DNA of 64,000 nt from Helcococcus massiliensis (GTDB taxonomy: Bacteria > Bacillota > Clostridia > Tissierellales > Peptoniphilaceae): positions 301,321-365,320 of the forward strand of contig NZ_OGVE01000001.1 of the NCBI RefSeq assembly GCF_900258485.1, given 5' to 3'. A program made the position numbers and the translations under genes. The notes under the pieces are model-generated. The model was not told where the DNA came from, did not search any database, and was given only the letters and a program-made list of their open reading frames with translations. Of this stretch, positions 8,038-17,581 are shown in pieces (the first letter of the stretch is position 1; every line of letters starts with the position of its first letter).

Positions 8038-10179
8038 TTAAAATTCTATTTTTACTATAAATAAGTCACCAATTATATCTATAGTAAATCTACCATTTTG
8101 TAGGTCTGTTAGTGATGATGCTATAGATAAACCTAAGCCTGATCCTTCAGTGTTTCTTGACTCGTCTCCTCTTTTAAATCTTTCCATTAGTTCAGATGGA
8201 GATATATTTAAGGCATATTTTGATATATTTTTAATAGTTATTGTCTTATCCTTCATATCCATATAAACTCTGGTACCTTCTAAAGCATATTTATATATAT
8301 TTGAAAAGACATTTTCAAATATTCTATAAGTTTGCTGACCATCTAGAGATACTATTTCTTCTTCATCTGGAATATTCACTATTAATTCTAATTCCTTATC
8401 TTCAAATTTATCTATCCACTCTCCCAAGGCTTGATTAAAGATTTCTCTCAAATCTATGTCTGTAAAATGTAAATCTACATTGTTAGAATTTAACTTTGAT
8501 ACTTCAAAAAGCGACTCTATCAAAGCCTTAAGCCTCAATGATTTTTGATGAATAGTTTCAGCATATTTTTTTACATCTTCAATATCTGTATTTTCATCAT
8601 TTATCAATTGTGAATAGTTAATGATAGATGTCAAAGGAGTCTTTAAATCGTGGCTGACATTTGTTACCAATTCAGTCTTCATTCTTTGTGACTCTATTTG
8701 TTTTTCTACAGCTGTTTCTAGAGATTCTCCCGCCTTATTTATATTAGCTGATAATTTTTTTAGAGAATTTTCTTCTGAAACTCTTGATTCATAATTTCCT
8801 ACTGAATATTCCTCACTTATGCTTTGTATTTCTCTAATATCACCATATATCTTTTTAGCTATCTTGAAAAAAATTAGTAGGGGTATAAGCCCTATTACAA
8901 AAACTCTTGGCGAATTAAATAACAAGACGGAAAATATAAACCAAAATCCAAGTATTAAAGCAAAGATTCCAACAAATACTTTTCTATCACTTATATCTAC
9001 TAGTCTTAAAAAGGACAGTACCATAGTCTTTATCTTTCTAACAATCCAAGATCCTATTTTGTATATAATAGAATTTTGTATTAAAAATGTTTTGTAACCT
9101 TTGTAATATATAGATTTAAGTCCTAGTGAGAAATAAGTAATAAGCATTGTCAAAACTGTAAAAGCTACAGTTAAAGTTAAAGTGAAAACTAACTTATTTT
9201 CAAATATCCTATATATTATATCCGTGATTTGACTACTATCTACAATATTTTTTAATAGACTAATAGCTACTACTAAAATAATTGGTAATGAAATTATAAC
9301 TACTTCAATAGGAATTCTTTTCAAACCTTCAAAAACATCATTTTCCTTAAGTTTATGATAGTTCAAGGCCATAATATATATGAAAATAATTAAAGTAAAA
9401 GCTAAGGTCCCCCCTAAAATCTTAATTAATATATTCCCAGTATTTATATATTGCTCTTGAGACCTAAATAAAAAACTATTTTCATTAAGATCATAAAAAC
9501 TTATAAGTTCTAAATTTTTACTTTCATCATTGTCCTTAAAAATATAATTAAAGTCTTTAATTATATTTTCTGCGTATGATTTTATCTTATCATCTTTAAA
9601 ATCATCTTTGTTAGTTAAAACTGTAGGCTCTTCATCTCCCGATTTTTTTAGTCCTATTATTAAAATCGATTTCTCAGCATAAGCACTAGAGATATCTTCT
9701 ATACTAGAAAAATCACTTGTTGAATCATATTTTTTTATTGTATTTCTTTCTACATTTACTAATTCTTCATCTTCAGCTTTGTCATAAGTTACCAATTTAT
9801 TTACACTAGCATTTCTGAATGCTAAATATTCTTTATATTCATCTTCACTCTCAAAACCTAAAATTTCATCCATATTTGTTTTCACAACCAATTCAAAGTT
9901 GTGTTTGTCCATATAATCTTTGGTAAATGGTCTATTAGAAATTATTTCATTTTTCCCTTGATACTCAATATCATTCAGTCCAAAAATATCATTTCCATTA
10001 CGTTCTAATTGGCTTCTCAAATTAGCTAATTGGTTCATAACTTCTGGAGAAGCTCCTATATCAGCTTTGGTATACTGACTTATGTCTACATTCACAATTC
10101 CTAGAGAAAATATTAAGATTATTAGCCCTAGGATTGAAAATATAATAGGTCTGCTATAGGCCTTATTTTTATTATTCAT
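8038..10179 (-). CDS. Sensor histidine kinase with multi-pass membrane domain
   Basis: 713 residues. One N-terminal membrane segment (about 13-32) leads into a ~220-residue outer sensor region, then several membrane segments (about 250-275, 292-315, 330-357, 402-440). After these come a HAMP-like linker (SEEYSVGNYESRVSEEN) and the kinase core: H-box NVSHDLKTPLTS with His510, N-box near 620 and GSGLGLSIASSL G-box near 682. It pairs with the response regulator encoded one base upstream. The ligand is unknown; the multi-pass architecture suggests envelope sensing. Confidence 0.9.
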   Translation of the reverse strand: MNNKNKAYSRPIIFSILGLIILIFSLGIVNVDISQYTKADIGASPEVMNQLANLRSQLERNGNDIFGLNDIEYQGKNEIISNRPFTKDYMDKHNFELVVKTNMDEILGFESEDEYKEYLAFRNASVNKLVTYDKAEDEELVNVERNTIKKYDSTSDFSSIEDISSAYAEKSILIIGLKKSGDEEPTVLTNKDDFKDDKIKSYAENIIKDFNYIFKDNDESKNLELISFYDLNENSFLFRSQEQYINTGNILIKILGGTLAFTLIIFIYIMALNYHKLKENDVFEGLKRIPIEVVIISLPIILVVAISLLKNIVDSSQITDIIYRIFENKLVFTLTLTVAFTVLTMLITYFSLGLKSIYYKGYKTFLIQNSIIYKIGSWIVRKIKTMVLSFLRLVDISDRKVFVGIFALILGFWFIFSVLLFNSPRVFVIGLIPLLIFFKIAKKIYGDIREIQSISEEYSVGNYESRVSEENSLKKLSANINKAGESLETAVEKQIESQRMKTELVTNVSHDLKTPLTSIINYSQLINDENTDIEDVKKYAETIHQKSLRLKALIESLFEVSKLNSNNVDLHFTDIDLREIFNQALGEWIDKFEDKELELIVNIPDEEEIVSLDGQQTYRIFENVFSNIYKYALEGTRVYMDMKDKTITIKNISKYALNISPSELMERFKRGDESRNTEGSGLGLSIASSLTDLQNGRFTIDIIGDLFIVKIEF

Positions 10180-10180
10180 C

Positions 10181-10891
10181 TTACCTCCTACTTGGATCTA
10201 CAAATTTGTAGCCAATCCCCCATACAACTTGTAAATATTCTGGTTTATTAGGGTCTATTTCAATTTTTTCTCTGATTCTTCTTATATGAACAGTGACAGT
10301 CTTAGTATCTAAGGCATACTCTCCCCATACATGTTCATAGATTTCATCACTTGTAAATACCCTATTAGGAGAAGACATCAAAAGTTCCAAAATACCATAT
10401 TCAATTTGAGTTAAGGCAACAATATCTCCATTTACTTCTATATTCTTTTCATATTCATTTAAAATCAGATTTCCAATTTGAATATTTGAACCATTGCTTA
10501 CTTGTTTACTTTTATCCTTGTATGAATAAAATCTTCTTAGGTTCGACTTAACTCTAGCAACTAATTCTAAGGGGTTAAATGGCTTGGTTATATAATCATC
10601 AGCCCCAATATCAAGTCCCAAAACCTTATCATAATCTTCTCCCTTAGCTGATAAGATTATGATTGGAACATAAGAGATTTCTCTTAGTTTTACTATAGCC
10701 TCTTCACCAGTCATATTAGGCATCATTAAGTCCATAATTATCAAGTCAATTTCTTCTTTTTTAAATTTTTCTACAGCCTGCAAGCCATCTTCCGCATACA
10801 ATACTTGATAATTTGCATTTTTAAGATATATTCCTATTGAATCTCTTATAGCCTTATCATCCTCTGCAACTAGTATTTTATATTCTGACAT
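10181..10891 (-). CDS. OmpR/PhoB-family response regulator
   Basis: 236 residues from the ATG preceded by GGAGGTTGAT; an ATG six codons further upstream lacks that spacing and was not used. The receiver domain has the acidic pair AEDD near residue 10, phospho-acceptor Asp54 in IIMDLMMP, and Lys in the TKPFNPLEL switch. The C-terminal winged helix ends TVTVHIRRIREKIEIDPNKPEYLQVVWGIGYKF, typical of OmpR/PhoB. It is the cognate partner of the kinase that follows. Target genes are unknown; the LemA/DUF2207 pair lies upstream in a separate unit. Confidence 0.94.
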   Translation of the reverse strand: MSEYKILVAEDDKAIRDSIGIYLKNANYQVLYAEDGLQAVEKFKKEEIDLIIMDLMMPNMTGEEAIVKLREISYVPIIILSAKGEDYDKVLGLDIGADDYITKPFNPLELVARVKSNLRRFYSYKDKSKQVSNGSNIQIGNLILNEYEKNIEVNGDIVALTQIEYGILELLMSSPNRVFTSDEIYEHVWGEYALDTKTVTVHIRRIREKIEIDPNKPEYLQVVWGIGYKFVDPSRR

Positions 10892-11021
10892 ATCAACCTC
10901 CACTATCATATTAACAAGTAACTTTTACTTTTTAACTAACAATTTATTACAAAATTATAAATATTATTATTTCTTATTTAATTATAGGATATATTAATCA
11001 TTGGTGCTTTAAAATTCAAAC

Positions 11022-11062
11022 AAAAAAACTCTTTCAATCCATAATAGATTAAAAGAGTTTTA
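11022..11062 (-). terminator. Intrinsic terminator after the DUF2207 gene
   Basis: AAACTCTTTTAATC…GATTGAAAGAGTTT hairpin followed by a T-run on the minus strand, separating the LemA/DUF2207 unit from the two-component operon. Confidence 0.78.
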
Positions 11063-11084
11063 TACACAATATTTAATTTATTAA

Positions 11085-12791
11085 TTAACGGCTTCCGCCA
11101 CCAAATCCACCACCGAAGGATCCGCCTCCTCCACCAGTGAAAGTACCTCCTCCACTACCTGAGAAGGATGCCTGTCTGGCAGATGAATATGATCTGTTGG
11201 CTGCTCGTGAAAATGCGTTTACCATTCTAAATGTATAGTAAATATCCCAGTTATTGTGGACATATTCAGGATTTACTACTTCAAATTCCTTGTAAACTTT
11301 TTCGGCGATTCCTAAATAAGAAGCCCATACTAAATAATCATTCCACAGACGAACTTCCGAAGTTGATCTTTCACTTACTAGTGAGTACTCTTCTAAGTAC
11401 TTCTTAAATCCATAGATATTATCAGTAAGTCTTTTACCTTCTTCATTTAGTTCATATTTTTCTTTTTTCATCCAAAGAACTTTTTCAGTCTTTAAATCAT
11501 AATAGTTATTATCAATCAAAAAGTCTTGTGATTTTTGTTCTACCTTATTTAACCACGAAGTAACCTTACTACTATTATTTTTAACATAGTTTGAAAATTC
11601 TTTTTCTGTTAGTAAATGATCCTTGCCTGATGCACTTAAAATCATGAAAAATAGTTCATTTTCTATTTCATTTGCAATAGGGCTTAAATCTACAATTTGA
11701 AGATTTACTTTTTCTTTTTTGAAAATAAATCCACTTTCATCTTTTTGCTCTTGAATCCTTCCTTCAAAGATCCACTTTAATACAAAGGCAGATAAAAGAT
11801 CTTGTAATCTACTTTCAGTTAAAAGATAAGTATCTTCAAATGGTTTGTGTGGTATTTCCCTATAATAATTTACATCTTTGCTAGGTTTATATGCTAATTT
11901 CTTTATGCCATTACTATTCAATAAAGGACGTAGCATAGCAAAAAAAGTTGCAAATCCTATAAAAGGAATCAAGAAAAAGAAATCTCTTGATGAATCATTT
12001 CTTCGATAATAATTGTTATCTTCTATAGTTGAAGATCCATCACCTGATTCTTCATTATATGAAGCCCCATCTAAAGCCTTATCTATAAGTTCTCTACTAG
12101 TTATATCTTGCTTGTTTGAAATTTCATACAAGGGACTATCAAAAATTGATAAGACCACCATATAGTTACTGCTGAACATTGACTCAGTAGTCCAACTTTT
12201 TAATTCTTGACCTTCAATTTTGGTTTGACCTACATAGCCAAACCCCCATATTTTAACTTGGGGATACTCAAATGTAGTATTCATTTCATCATGGATTGTT
12301 AAAGTAGCTTGGTCAATTGGATCCATTCCTTTATTTAGAAATGACCAGTAAAAAGCTTGCTTGCCATCTTCTAAATTAAAAATAAAGTTGGACAAGGTGT
12401 ATTCTATAGTAAAAGTATGTTGGCCATATTCACCAAAGCCAAAACAAATTTCAAAACCATCACTAGTATAATTTACACCATATTTTCCTGCTTTTTCTTC
12501 TCTAGAGGCATCTATATCCCATTCTCCAATATCTTCTAGTTTATTACCAGACTCATCATATACAACATATGAAAGCAGCTCTGATTCACCAAGATTTGCA
12601 AAATTAAGATAATGTTCTGTCCCTTCATCTACAGAGAAGGTTCTTGTATCTTTTATAGTTACAGATCCATCCTTATGAATAGTTGCGTCTAAATCAATAG
12701 ACTGAATAGTCCCAGCCTTTGTAGTATCAACTCCCATCAAAGAAAAGATTAGCACAAAGGCTAGGAATATTTGAGTGAGTCTTTTTTTCAT
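11085..12791 (-). CDS. DUF2207 membrane protein with glycine-rich tail
   Basis: 568 residues from the ATG that begins a clear signal peptide (MKKRLTQIFLAFVLIFSLMG); a longer reading frame upstream overlaps lemA and has no signal-like start. The outer ~200 residues are a beta-rich DUF2207 domain (IDLDATIHKDGSVTIKDTRTF). A membrane segment DFFFLIPFIGFATFFAMLRP (around 270-290) follows, then an inner helical domain. The C-terminus is a GGGTFTGGGGGSFGGGFGG repeat, a family hallmark. DUF2207 proteins are commonly paired with LemA; the joint role is unknown but envelope-linked. Confidence 0.88.
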   Translation of the reverse strand: MKKRLTQIFLAFVLIFSLMGVDTTKAGTIQSIDLDATIHKDGSVTIKDTRTFSVDEGTEHYLNFANLGESELLSYVVYDESGNKLEDIGEWDIDASREEKAGKYGVNYTSDGFEICFGFGEYGQHTFTIEYTLSNFIFNLEDGKQAFYWSFLNKGMDPIDQATLTIHDEMNTTFEYPQVKIWGFGYVGQTKIEGQELKSWTTESMFSSNYMVVLSIFDSPLYEISNKQDITSRELIDKALDGASYNEESGDGSSTIEDNNYYRRNDSSRDFFFLIPFIGFATFFAMLRPLLNSNGIKKLAYKPSKDVNYYREIPHKPFEDTYLLTESRLQDLLSAFVLKWIFEGRIQEQKDESGFIFKKEKVNLQIVDLSPIANEIENELFFMILSASGKDHLLTEKEFSNYVKNNSSKVTSWLNKVEQKSQDFLIDNNYYDLKTEKVLWMKKEKYELNEEGKRLTDNIYGFKKYLEEYSLVSERSTSEVRLWNDYLVWASYLGIAEKVYKEFEVVNPEYVHNNWDIYYTFRMVNAFSRAANRSYSSARQASFSGSGGGTFTGGGGGSFGGGFGGGSR

Positions 12792-12792
12792 A

Positions 12793-13338
12793 TTATGACC
12801 AACTTGGCATATTTGCTTTTTCACTTGATGATTTGAAATATTCTTCCTTAGTAAATCCAAACATGGATGCTATTATATTTGTTGGGAACATTTGTATTTT
12901 ACTATTTAACTTTGTAACTGTGTCATTGTATACCATTCTTGACATACGTACATTTTCTTCATACTTGTTTACTGAATTCATAGTATTTGTGTAAACTTCA
13001 GATGCCTTTAAGTCAGGATAAGCTTCAGCAACTACATTGATTTGTCTCATTACACTATCAAATTTTGCATCATCTTGCTCTACTTCCCTTGCACTTGAGT
13101 CTTTATTAATTCCACTTCTACTTGCTGTAATATCTCTTAAGACTTCAGCTTCATGGCTAGAATATTGCTTTGTAGCTTCAATCAGGTTAGATACTGCATC
13201 CCATCTTGATTCAATTTGGGCTGATATTTGCCCCATCGCATTTCTTACCATTTCTCTTAATCTTACTAGTCCATTGTAGTTTGATACTACAAATATTGCT
13301 AACAATACTACTATTCCTAAAACAATTGCTAAACCCAT
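12793..13338 (-). CDS. LemA family protein
   Basis: 181 residues: one N-terminal membrane helix (residues 2-19, LAIVLGIVVLLAIFVVS) followed by a long helical domain with the family signatures YNGLVRLREMVRNAMGQI and PDLKASEVYTNTMNSV. LemA proteins are small membrane-anchored four-helix proteins of unsettled function. The DUF2207 gene begins one base after its stop codon, so the two are translated together. Confidence 0.94.
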   Translation of the reverse strand: MGLAIVLGIVVLLAIFVVSNYNGLVRLREMVRNAMGQISAQIESRWDAVSNLIEATKQYSSHEAEVLRDITASRSGINKDSSAREVEQDDAKFDSVMRQINVVAEAYPDLKASEVYTNTMNSVNKYEENVRMSRMVYNDTVTKLNSKIQMFPTNIIASMFGFTKEEYFKSSSEKANMPSWS

Positions 13339-13346
13339 TATTCCTC

Positions 13347-14075
13347 CTAAATATTTTTTACCATTGACGCCATTAAAATAGAGCCTGAAACTCCTGCATT
13401 TAATGATTCTATCTGTCCTTGCATTGGAATCTTTATTGTTTTATCGGCAAGGTTTTCTATTTCTTTAGAGATCCCCCTACCTTCATTACCTATTACCAGA
13501 CATAATTTATCAGGATAGGACTCTTTTCTAAAGTCTTTACCATCCATGTCTGCTATATATATTTGGTATTGGTCTAATCCTTTTAAAAAATCATAAGATT
13601 TTTCATGTAAATTTAACCTAAATATTGATCCCATACTTGATCTTAAAACTTTTTCATTGTAAAAGTCTACGGAGGAAATAGAAATTATCTTGTTGAAGGC
13701 AAAAGCTTCTGCGGACCTGATCAGAGTCCCCATATTACCTGGATCTTGTATCTTATCTAAGACTAGGATTCTATCTGAAATTAAAGTAGTTTCTTTCATC
13801 TTCACTATAGCCATGTATCCATCAGGAGTAACCAAAGAAGATATTTTATTGAACAAGTCTTCTTCAATAAAAGTATAGTTAGTAGGATAATTTAAGAAGT
13901 CTTTGTCGGACCTTATTAAAACTTCCTCTACTTCTAAGCCAGATAAAAATGCTTCCTCGATAAGTTTTTTACTTTCAATAACAAATGAAGAGTATTCTTT
14001 TCTGTACTTTTTTCTTCTAAGTTTATTCACCTTTTTAATTAAATCGTTTGATGGACTTGTTACTATATTTTTCAT
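13347..14075 (-). CDS. TrmH/SpoU-family RNA 2'-O-methyltransferase
   Basis: 242 residues: an N-terminal SpoU substrate-binding domain (KYRKEYSSFVIESKKLIEEAF, about 20-40) and the trefoil-knot methylase domain with its three motifs: DKIQDPGNMGTLIRSAEAF (motif 1), LVIGNEGRGIS (motif 2) and IPMQGQIESLNAGVSGSI (motif 3). It uses S-adenosylmethionine to methylate a ribose in rRNA, or possibly tRNA; RlmB-like enzymes are the nearest relatives. It lies 8 bases upstream of lemA on the same strand. Confidence 0.92.
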   Translation of the reverse strand: MKNIVTSPSNDLIKKVNKLRRKKYRKEYSSFVIESKKLIEEAFLSGLEVEEVLIRSDKDFLNYPTNYTFIEEDLFNKISSLVTPDGYMAIVKMKETTLISDRILVLDKIQDPGNMGTLIRSAEAFAFNKIISISSVDFYNEKVLRSSMGSIFRLNLHEKSYDFLKGLDQYQIYIADMDGKDFRKESYPDKLCLVIGNEGRGISKEIENLADKTIKIPMQGQIESLNAGVSGSILMASMVKNI

Positions 14076-14150
14076 ATTACCTCACAATGAAATTATACCC
14101 TATTTAAATACTTTGTAACAAGATTAAATTTCATCAAAAATATATTTTTC

Positions 14151-14891
14151 TTATAAATTTTCAAGCAGTTTTTTCTTTAATTCAGCTAAAGCTTTTATTT
14201 TTTCTAAATCTACACCATAGTAATCAAAATCACCTAAAGAATAATCCACATTTATTGCAGATGACATATCCAAGGATTTTACTCTTGCTGAAGCATGATA
14301 GTAAACAACTTCAGTTGAATCTAATAAGTCTATTATATTATCTGGACCTACGCCTGCCCCAACAACTATTTCTATTTTGTCTCCATATAAGGCTTGCATT
14401 CTAGCAAGCATATCTTTTGCTTCTATAGCCTTTTCTTTTTGACCAGATGTTAAAATCCTATCTACATGCAGGTCAATCAATTGTTTTATAGTTTCTTCAT
14501 AATCAAGGCAATTATCTATAGCCCTGTGAAATATTGCTTTTTTACCAGCTTCATGTATTAGGTCTACAAATTCTTTGGTCCTTTCCATGTCTATAGTTAA
14601 ATCTTCATTTAAAAAACCAAAAACTATCCCATCAATATCTAAATCATTCATTTCCTTAAGATCACTTAGCATAAGCTTGTATTCATCTTCAGAATATATA
14701 AAACCACCAGACCTAGGTCTTATCATTACATTTTTCTCTATGTCTTTTAATTTACTTAACTCTTTTATAAGGCCCATAGAAGGTGTCAGACCTCCAAGAT
14801 GTAAGGCAGAATTAATCTCTATTGAATCAAACTTGTTCTTTTGAGCCTCTACTGCTCCTTGTATATTTTCTACACATAATTCTAATTTCAT
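14151..14891 (-). CDS. cutC: CutC-family protein
   Basis: 246 residues forming the TIM-barrel CutC family: LELCVENIQGAVEAQKN at the N-terminus, GGLTPSMGLIK, VMIRPRSGGFIYSEDE, FHRAIDNCLDYEE and LTSGQKEKAIEA. The family was named for copper homeostasis, but direct metal-handling evidence is thin and an enzymatic role is plausible. AGGAGA site before the ATG; probably in one unit with the Nudix gene upstream. Confidence 0.93.
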   Translation of the reverse strand: MKLELCVENIQGAVEAQKNKFDSIEINSALHLGGLTPSMGLIKELSKLKDIEKNVMIRPRSGGFIYSEDEYKLMLSDLKEMNDLDIDGIVFGFLNEDLTIDMERTKEFVDLIHEAGKKAIFHRAIDNCLDYEETIKQLIDLHVDRILTSGQKEKAIEAKDMLARMQALYGDKIEIVVGAGVGPDNIIDLLDSTEVVYYHASARVKSLDMSSAINVDYSLGDFDYYGVDLEKIKALAELKKKLLENL

Positions 14892-14905
14892 ATCTTCTCC
14901 TTATA

Positions 14906-15358
14906 TTATTTAAATTCTTCCTTAATTAGTTTTTGATCTTTATACGTCAATACCACTTCAAAATATTTACCTTTATAGATATCTAAGATATATTCCATAC
15001 TATCACTTTTTCCCGCCATTGTTTCAAAATTTTTATAGTCTTCAAAAAATAGTTTCCCTTCCCTATTATTTTCTACAAGGTCTCCAGAAAATTTGTTAGC
15101 GGTGTAAAGCAGCCCCAGGTCCCTACTATCATTATCCAAATCAATCCAATGGATTATACCATTAAATTCTAAATCACTTACGTCTAAATTAGTTTCTTCT
15201 TTAGCTTCTCTTATACAAGAATCATAGACGGATTCACCAGGCTCCACCTTACCACCTGGAAAAGTCAGGCCCTCCCAGCCATATTTCTTTTTCTTGTCTA
15301 ACACTAAGACTTCATTTTCTTTAATTATTCTTACCATATTCATCAAAATAGTTTTCAT
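14906..15358 (-). CDS. Nudix hydrolase (8-oxo-dGTPase-like)
   Basis: 150 residues with a Nudix box, GGKVEPGESVYDSCIREAKEET at about 36-57, matching G-x5-E-x7-R-E-U-x-E-E. The glycine that normally follows is replaced by Asn (EETNLDV), a tolerated change. Nudix enzymes cleave nucleoside diphosphate-X compounds; the short MutT/YjhB-like layout with WIDLDNDSRDLGLLYTANKF suggests 8-oxo-dGTP or another (d)NTP. The substrate is not certain. Confidence 0.85.
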   Translation of the reverse strand: MKTILMNMVRIIKENEVLVLDKKKKYGWEGLTFPGGKVEPGESVYDSCIREAKEETNLDVSDLEFNGIIHWIDLDNDSRDLGLLYTANKFSGDLVENNREGKLFFEDYKNFETMAGKSDSMEYILDIYKGKYFEVVLTYKDQKLIKEEFK

Positions 15359-15436
15359 TCTTCACACCTTCTATACAATTATATTCTAATATTATTATAG
15401 CACTAAAATATATTAATTATTTTCGAGGAGGATTTA

Positions 15437-16210
15437 ATGGAATTAGAAATTTTAGATTACAAATATTATGATGGAAGTATAAGACCCTTGTATATTTTGA
15501 GACCAAGTAATTTTGATCCGAATATTAAATATAAAACTATATATTTCTTTGATGGACAGTCGACCTTTGATAAAAGTGAATATACTCTAGAAAATTGGGG
15601 TGTTGAAGAAAGTTTTGATAAATTAAATATAGATGACTATATAGCGGTAGGTATATCCCATGCGGGAGAAAATAGGATTTCTGAATACCTGCCTTATGAT
15701 GCGACTCACAAGGATAAAGTTATAAAATCTAGGCACATAGAATTTGATGATTTTTTTATTAACAATATAATCCCATATATTGAAGATAATTATCCTGTTA
15801 AAAAAGATAAATCAGCAAGGTCCCTGATAGGTTCATCTATGGGAGGATTTATGACTGCTTCGTATGCAGCTAAATATAAAGATATTTTTTCTAATTACGG
15901 CATATTTTCATTAGCTTCATTTATGGCAAATCCTATAGACTTTATTGAATTCATTGACCAATATGAACTAAATAGAAATTCAAAGTATTTTATTTATGTA
16001 GGGGACAAAGAAGGTTACAATGATAAGACTAAAGAGGAAGATAAGGACTTAAGCCAAGCCTACATAAATGAAACAAATAAATTTATGAGCTATTTATTAG
16101 CTAAGGGAATAAGTAATTATAAATTAGTTGTCGGAAAAGATGAAAATCATAGTGAAAAAGCATGGAAGAAATATCTAGAAAATTGTTTAGAATTTTTTAT
16201 AGAAGGATAG
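15437..16210 (+). CDS. Alpha/beta-hydrolase esterase (PF00756 type)
   Basis: 257 residues, no signal peptide. The nucleophile elbow LIGSSMGGFM (about residues 129-138) and a C-terminal catalytic His in KDENHSEKAWKKYL are those of the esterase D/enterochelin-esterase-like family; YFFDGQSTFD near residue 40 forms the oxyanion side. Likely a cytoplasmic carboxylesterase or acyl hydrolase; the substrate is unknown. GAGGAGGA site, own promoter region divergent from the Nudix gene, terminator after. Confidence 0.85.
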   Translation: MELEILDYKYYDGSIRPLYILRPSNFDPNIKYKTIYFFDGQSTFDKSEYTLENWGVEESFDKLNIDDYIAVGISHAGENRISEYLPYDATHKDKVIKSRHIEFDDFFINNIIPYIEDNYPVKKDKSARSLIGSSMGGFMTASYAAKYKDIFSNYGIFSLASFMANPIDFIEFIDQYELNRNSKYFIYVGDKEGYNDKTKEEDKDLSQAYINETNKFMSYLLAKGISNYKLVVGKDENHSEKAWKKYLENCLEFFIEG

Positions 16211-16218
16211 CATAAAAA

Positions 16219-16256
16219 CTAGCAGATAGATTAGTCTATCTGCTAGCTTTCTTTTA
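16219..16256. terminator. Bidirectional terminator
   Basis: CTAGCAGATAGA (16219-16230), a TTAG loop and its exact complement (16235-16246), followed by T-rich sequence on the plus strand and A-rich on the minus side. It separates the converging esterase and kinase genes. Confidence 0.85.
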
Positions 16257-16258
16257 AT

Positions 16259-17581
16259 TTATATTTCAAATTGGAATTTCATTCCATCATTTGTACTTGT
16301 AAACTTATAGTCTTTATTATATTTTTCAAGTATATTTTTAACTATAAATAAACCTAGTCCATTTCCCTTATCATTATCATTTGAATAGAATAAATTAAAG
16401 GAATCTTTTATCTCTTCCTTAGTCATTGTTGGGCCAGTATTTTCAACCACTAAATAGTCTCTGTCCCCAATATTTTCACTATAGATTTTAATTAGTCCCT
16501 TTTCGAAAGTATATTTAATAGCATTACCATATAAATTAGTTAATACTTTTTTCAATGAGAATGGAGACATGGTGCTTATTTGATCATTTATATTTACTTG
16601 TAAATTTATAGCTTTATCTTTCTGTAGAATTTCATATTCTGAAATCACTTCTTCTACACTCGTTTTTATAGGACAATGACTGTCTATTTCTTCAAGCTCA
16701 TGTAGGCTTGATAAAGAAATAATTTCAATAATCATTTTTGATAGATTGTCCACTATTTGTAAGGACTCATCTAAATATTTATCCCTATCCTTATATTTAC
16801 CAATATTGTAACGCATATTTTCTAGGATTACATTCAGACTAGACAAAGGTGTTTTTAATTCATGAGATGTAGCCCTTAAAAAATCAACCTTTTTCTTTTC
16901 TAAATCTAGCATGGCCTTATTTTTCTCATCTAAGTCATCTATGACACCAAGTAGCCTTTGGTAGAGAACATTTATTTGATTTTTTAAATCTCCAATTTCA
17001 TCATTGGAATTCACTTTTAATTTAGCTTCCCTATCTATTTTCATCATCCTATTGGTAACATCTTTTATATCTAAGATTGGTGATACAATCATTTTACTAT
17101 AAATATAAGCAGTAACTATAGAAAAGAAAAAGGAGAAAAATATTGAATATGGTAAAAATTGTAAACTTAAATCTCTAGCATCTTTTTTAATATCTGTTGC
17201 GGAAATAAATTGTATATCATATTCTTTCCCATCTTTAGCTACAATTGATCTTTTTTCTATAACTACAGAATGACTATTACTTTCAGGATCTACAACAATA
17301 TCACCAGGAACAGAAAAATCAAAGGTTTCGACATCTTGTATATAAGCCTTGACCTTGCTATTTTGAGAATATATTTCTAAAGTATCCTTGATTAAATCAA
17401 TATCTTTATTATTTAAGCTCTTAGATAAATCATCAGCCTTAATAGCTACATTATCCTTTATATCCTTTATATATATTTTAGGAAATACAGTATAAACTAT
17501 TACGTGTATAAACAAGGTCAGTATACTTAATATTGAAAATGTAAGTATGAATATCTTAGGAAATAATTTTATTTTTTTCAT
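16259..17581 (-). CDS. Sensor histidine kinase (second two-component system)
   Basis: 441 residues from the ATG that overlaps the regulator's stop codon (ATGA, 17578-17581); an earlier in-frame ATG lies inside the regulator gene. Two membrane helices (about 7-28 and 150-172) flank a ~120-residue outer sensor domain. HAMP follows (PILDIKDVTNRMMKIDREAKLKV), then the H-box ATSHELKTPLSS with His240, an N-box near 360 and GNGLGLFIVKNIL. Classic two-helix sensor. Next to an ABC module with large outer domains, so antimicrobial-peptide or envelope-stress sensing is plausible. Confidence 0.92.
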   Translation of the reverse strand: MKKIKLFPKIFILTFSILSILTLFIHVIVYTVFPKIYIKDIKDNVAIKADDLSKSLNNKDIDLIKDTLEIYSQNSKVKAYIQDVETFDFSVPGDIVVDPESNSHSVVIEKRSIVAKDGKEYDIQFISATDIKKDARDLSLQFLPYSIFFSFFFSIVTAYIYSKMIVSPILDIKDVTNRMMKIDREAKLKVNSNDEIGDLKNQINVLYQRLLGVIDDLDEKNKAMLDLEKKKVDFLRATSHELKTPLSSLNVILENMRYNIGKYKDRDKYLDESLQIVDNLSKMIIEIISLSSLHELEEIDSHCPIKTSVEEVISEYEILQKDKAINLQVNINDQISTMSPFSLKKVLTNLYGNAIKYTFEKGLIKIYSENIGDRDYLVVENTGPTMTKEEIKDSFNLFYSNDNDKGNGLGLFIVKNILEKYNKDYKFTSTNDGMKFQFEI